A stretch of DNA of 64,000 nt from Styela clava (taxonomy: Eukaryota; Chordata; Ascidiacea; Stolidobranchia; Styelidae): NCBI RefSeq assembly GCF_964204865.1, contig NC_135254.1, positions 12,715,001 to 12,779,000 of the forward strand, written 5' to 3'. A model generated the notes under the pieces. The model made no database searches, was not told the origin of the DNA, and was given only the letters and a program-made list of their open reading frames with translations. Position numbers and translations under genes: made by a program. Below are positions 62,326 to 64,000 of the stretch, one piece after another; the stretch's first letter is position 1, and the number at the start of each line of letters is the position of its first letter.

Positions 62326-63593
62326 GTAAGCGGTGCGTGGTTTAATGTTTGTTAGCGCCAAATTTTTGCAATGATAGAGTGTAGGGAGAATCTTTCAGAG
62401 GTCGTCCATAGGGCCTAGCTCTGGCCTAGGCTATGCCATTTGTAACCGCCCCACCTAACAATGACGATCCGTGAAATCTAATATGACGTCACAGTGGATC
62501 TTTCGCGATTATATAAAATGTGTTTTTACGTATTGTGTGCGTGAAATACAAAGTTATAGTTACGTGCAAGATCATACGTCATACGCTATTCACCCAAGTA
62601 AATCATATATTAGTTTCTCTATAGTGAAATGGTTGCCATTTACATTTATTTCGGTAGCCAAAGCGCACCCTTACTACTACTACTCGTAACGTCTCTCGTA
62701 TTCACGCCATAAATATTTTTTTTAAATAGCGCGAAAGACGAAATTGTAGTTACGAGAAAGTTACGTACGCTAATCATCCAAGTAGAGAGGATAGTCAAAA
62801 CCCTATAATACCCGTTTCTAGTCGCGAGAGGTGAGGGACATGGCCCAATTAGTGATGAATAGAATAAAAATTACCATTCCATTTGTTTTAAATACACGGG
62901 TCTACGATTAAACATCCGAACATAGTAAAAAATGTAATAATTTTCAGATTCGTTATTGCTTATAGATAAATTAGCATAGCTATAATATATACCATATACA
63001 TAGGATATATCGATCCTTTTCTTAAAAAAAAAGAAGCAATATTATTATGGTAAATAAAACTGTTAATTAATTTGCATACTTTTTAAGGGTAAATGGGGTA
63101 AAGACTTACTTAATTGATCAAAAATTCGAACAAATATCTGTTTTAAAAAACTTTAACAGATCTAGTCAAGAACAAGACTTAAAAGTTAAAACCGCCCTTA
63201 AAATTAATCAATATTGAATGTCGGGGGCCCTGACCTTCAGCCTATCTTGACCTGGTACGAACATTAAAAGAGTATTCGACAGTACAAAATATCCAGTCTC
63301 ACTTGGAATGGAGAGCAACTGTAGCAGACGATTGGCAACGGTAAATTAGTATATGACAATTTTGCCACGAGCAATTCATATTTATCTGCGATGCACTAAT
63401 ATCGGCCCTCACTGCAATTAATGAACAAATATGTGCATTTTTAAGTGGGCAAGCGCATGTCGCGTGCCTAAATCATCAATCGCTATTACAATGATTCCCA
63501 ACTTATGATTAAGTTAATTATGTCGTTTACCTTTGCGCTAGTTATTGTTGTAACTCTCCTACTACAAATGTCCTTCAGACACGCAATAACGTA

Positions 63594-63623
63594 AACGTGA
63601 GCGCGTCCGCTCTCGCTCACGTT
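63594..63623. repeat. Short inverted repeat in CpG-rich promoter region
   Basis: AACGTGAGCG and CGCTCACGTT are exact complements separated by 10 bases. The stretch 63590-63840 is much richer in CG dinucleotides than the rest of the window. Confidence 0.6.
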
Positions 63624-63801
63624 GCGAATATACCTTTGCGTCGTTTGGTTGCACTGAAGAGCTTTCAAAGAAAATTTATAATCGTTCGGGCACGCAATCT
63701 GGCTTGAGCGGAGGTATTACGCAAAAAAAGCTACGCGCACTATCATGACGCGACGTGTTATCGAACTCGAGAGAAAAACAATCTCGTGACGCGCTTTACA
63801 T

Positions 63802-63880
63802 CACGTGATTATTTTTCACCAATCACGCGCGAATGATTTTTGAGACAGTATAAATAGAGCTTCGCTTCGGTCGTTTTCTC
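63802..63880 (+). promoter_or_regulatory. TATA-type core promoter near right edge
   Basis: E-box CACGTG at 63802-63807, CCAAT at 63819-63823 and TATAAATA at 63849-63856, in that order and with normal spacing. A start site would be expected near 63880, in TTTTCTCGTACGCGG. The transcript would run out of the window; no coding start or splice donor is seen in the last 120 bases. Confidence 0.6.
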
Positions 63881-64000
63881 GTACGCGGCCGCAACAAATT
63901 AAAAAGGCTTGGTGTTATCCGTTTGATTAGAGGAATTAGTTAATCATCGTCGTATTTGAGTTATATCAAATGATTCTAATAAAACTTATACATGGATTGT

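Overview
The window is eukaryotic nuclear DNA from an animal. It is AT-rich, its genes are split by GT-AG introns, and there is no bacterial-style gene packing. The proteins (NR2E1/Tlx, tektin-like 1, Rab14, WDR5, PI4KA, SLC5) point to an invertebrate deuterostome. A tunicate (ascidian) fits best, from the modest introns, the divergence of the less constrained proteins and the mix of tRNA-SINEs and hAT elements. This placement is inference and not proven by any one marker.

Layout. 188-1857 (+): last four coding exons of PI4KA, entering from the left edge. 3244-7436 (-): complete BTB-BACK-Kelch gene, 529 aa, 7 exons. 8519-15494 (-): complete NR2E1 (Tlx/tailless) nuclear receptor, 396 aa, 8 coding exons. 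22080-25517 (+): complete tektin-like 1 (TEKTL1/CCDC105), 422 aa, 6 exons. 27753-35472 (-): complete Rab14, 215 aa, 7 exons. 38675-42734 (-): complete WDR5, 360 aa, 8 exons. 46008-48700 (+): decayed 3' copy of an SLC5 transporter gene. 50598-59604 (+): the intact SLC5 paralog, 579 aa visible, first coding exon not found. 63.8 kb (+): a TATA-type promoter leading out of the window. For each complete model the exon phases were checked by hand and join without a frameshift.

Mobile DNA fills the introns and gaps. At least seven hAT-type insertions can be bounded by 8-bp target duplications (8761-9075, 19630-19857, 20124-20441, 29745-31317, 32092-32802, 51473-52397, 52406-55246, 61099-62325). There are five or more copies of one tRNA-derived SINE, a MITE family whose longer copies each carry a TGACGTCA site, and several foldback elements. 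Two hAT elements lie side by side and share the same 8-bp target ATATAGAC, present three times.

The genes are housekeeping or cell-type functions with no shared pathway: phosphoinositide synthesis, ubiquitin-ligase adaptor, neural/eye transcription factor, ciliary or sperm axoneme protein, endosomal GTPase, histone-methylation scaffold and Na+-coupled solute uptake. The most informative local story is the SLC5 pair: a segmental duplication in which one copy has gathered several disabling changes and the other stays open. No clearly new biological system was found; the best leads are the nested hAT pair, the perfect intronic hairpin in Rab14 and the CRE-carrying MITE family.
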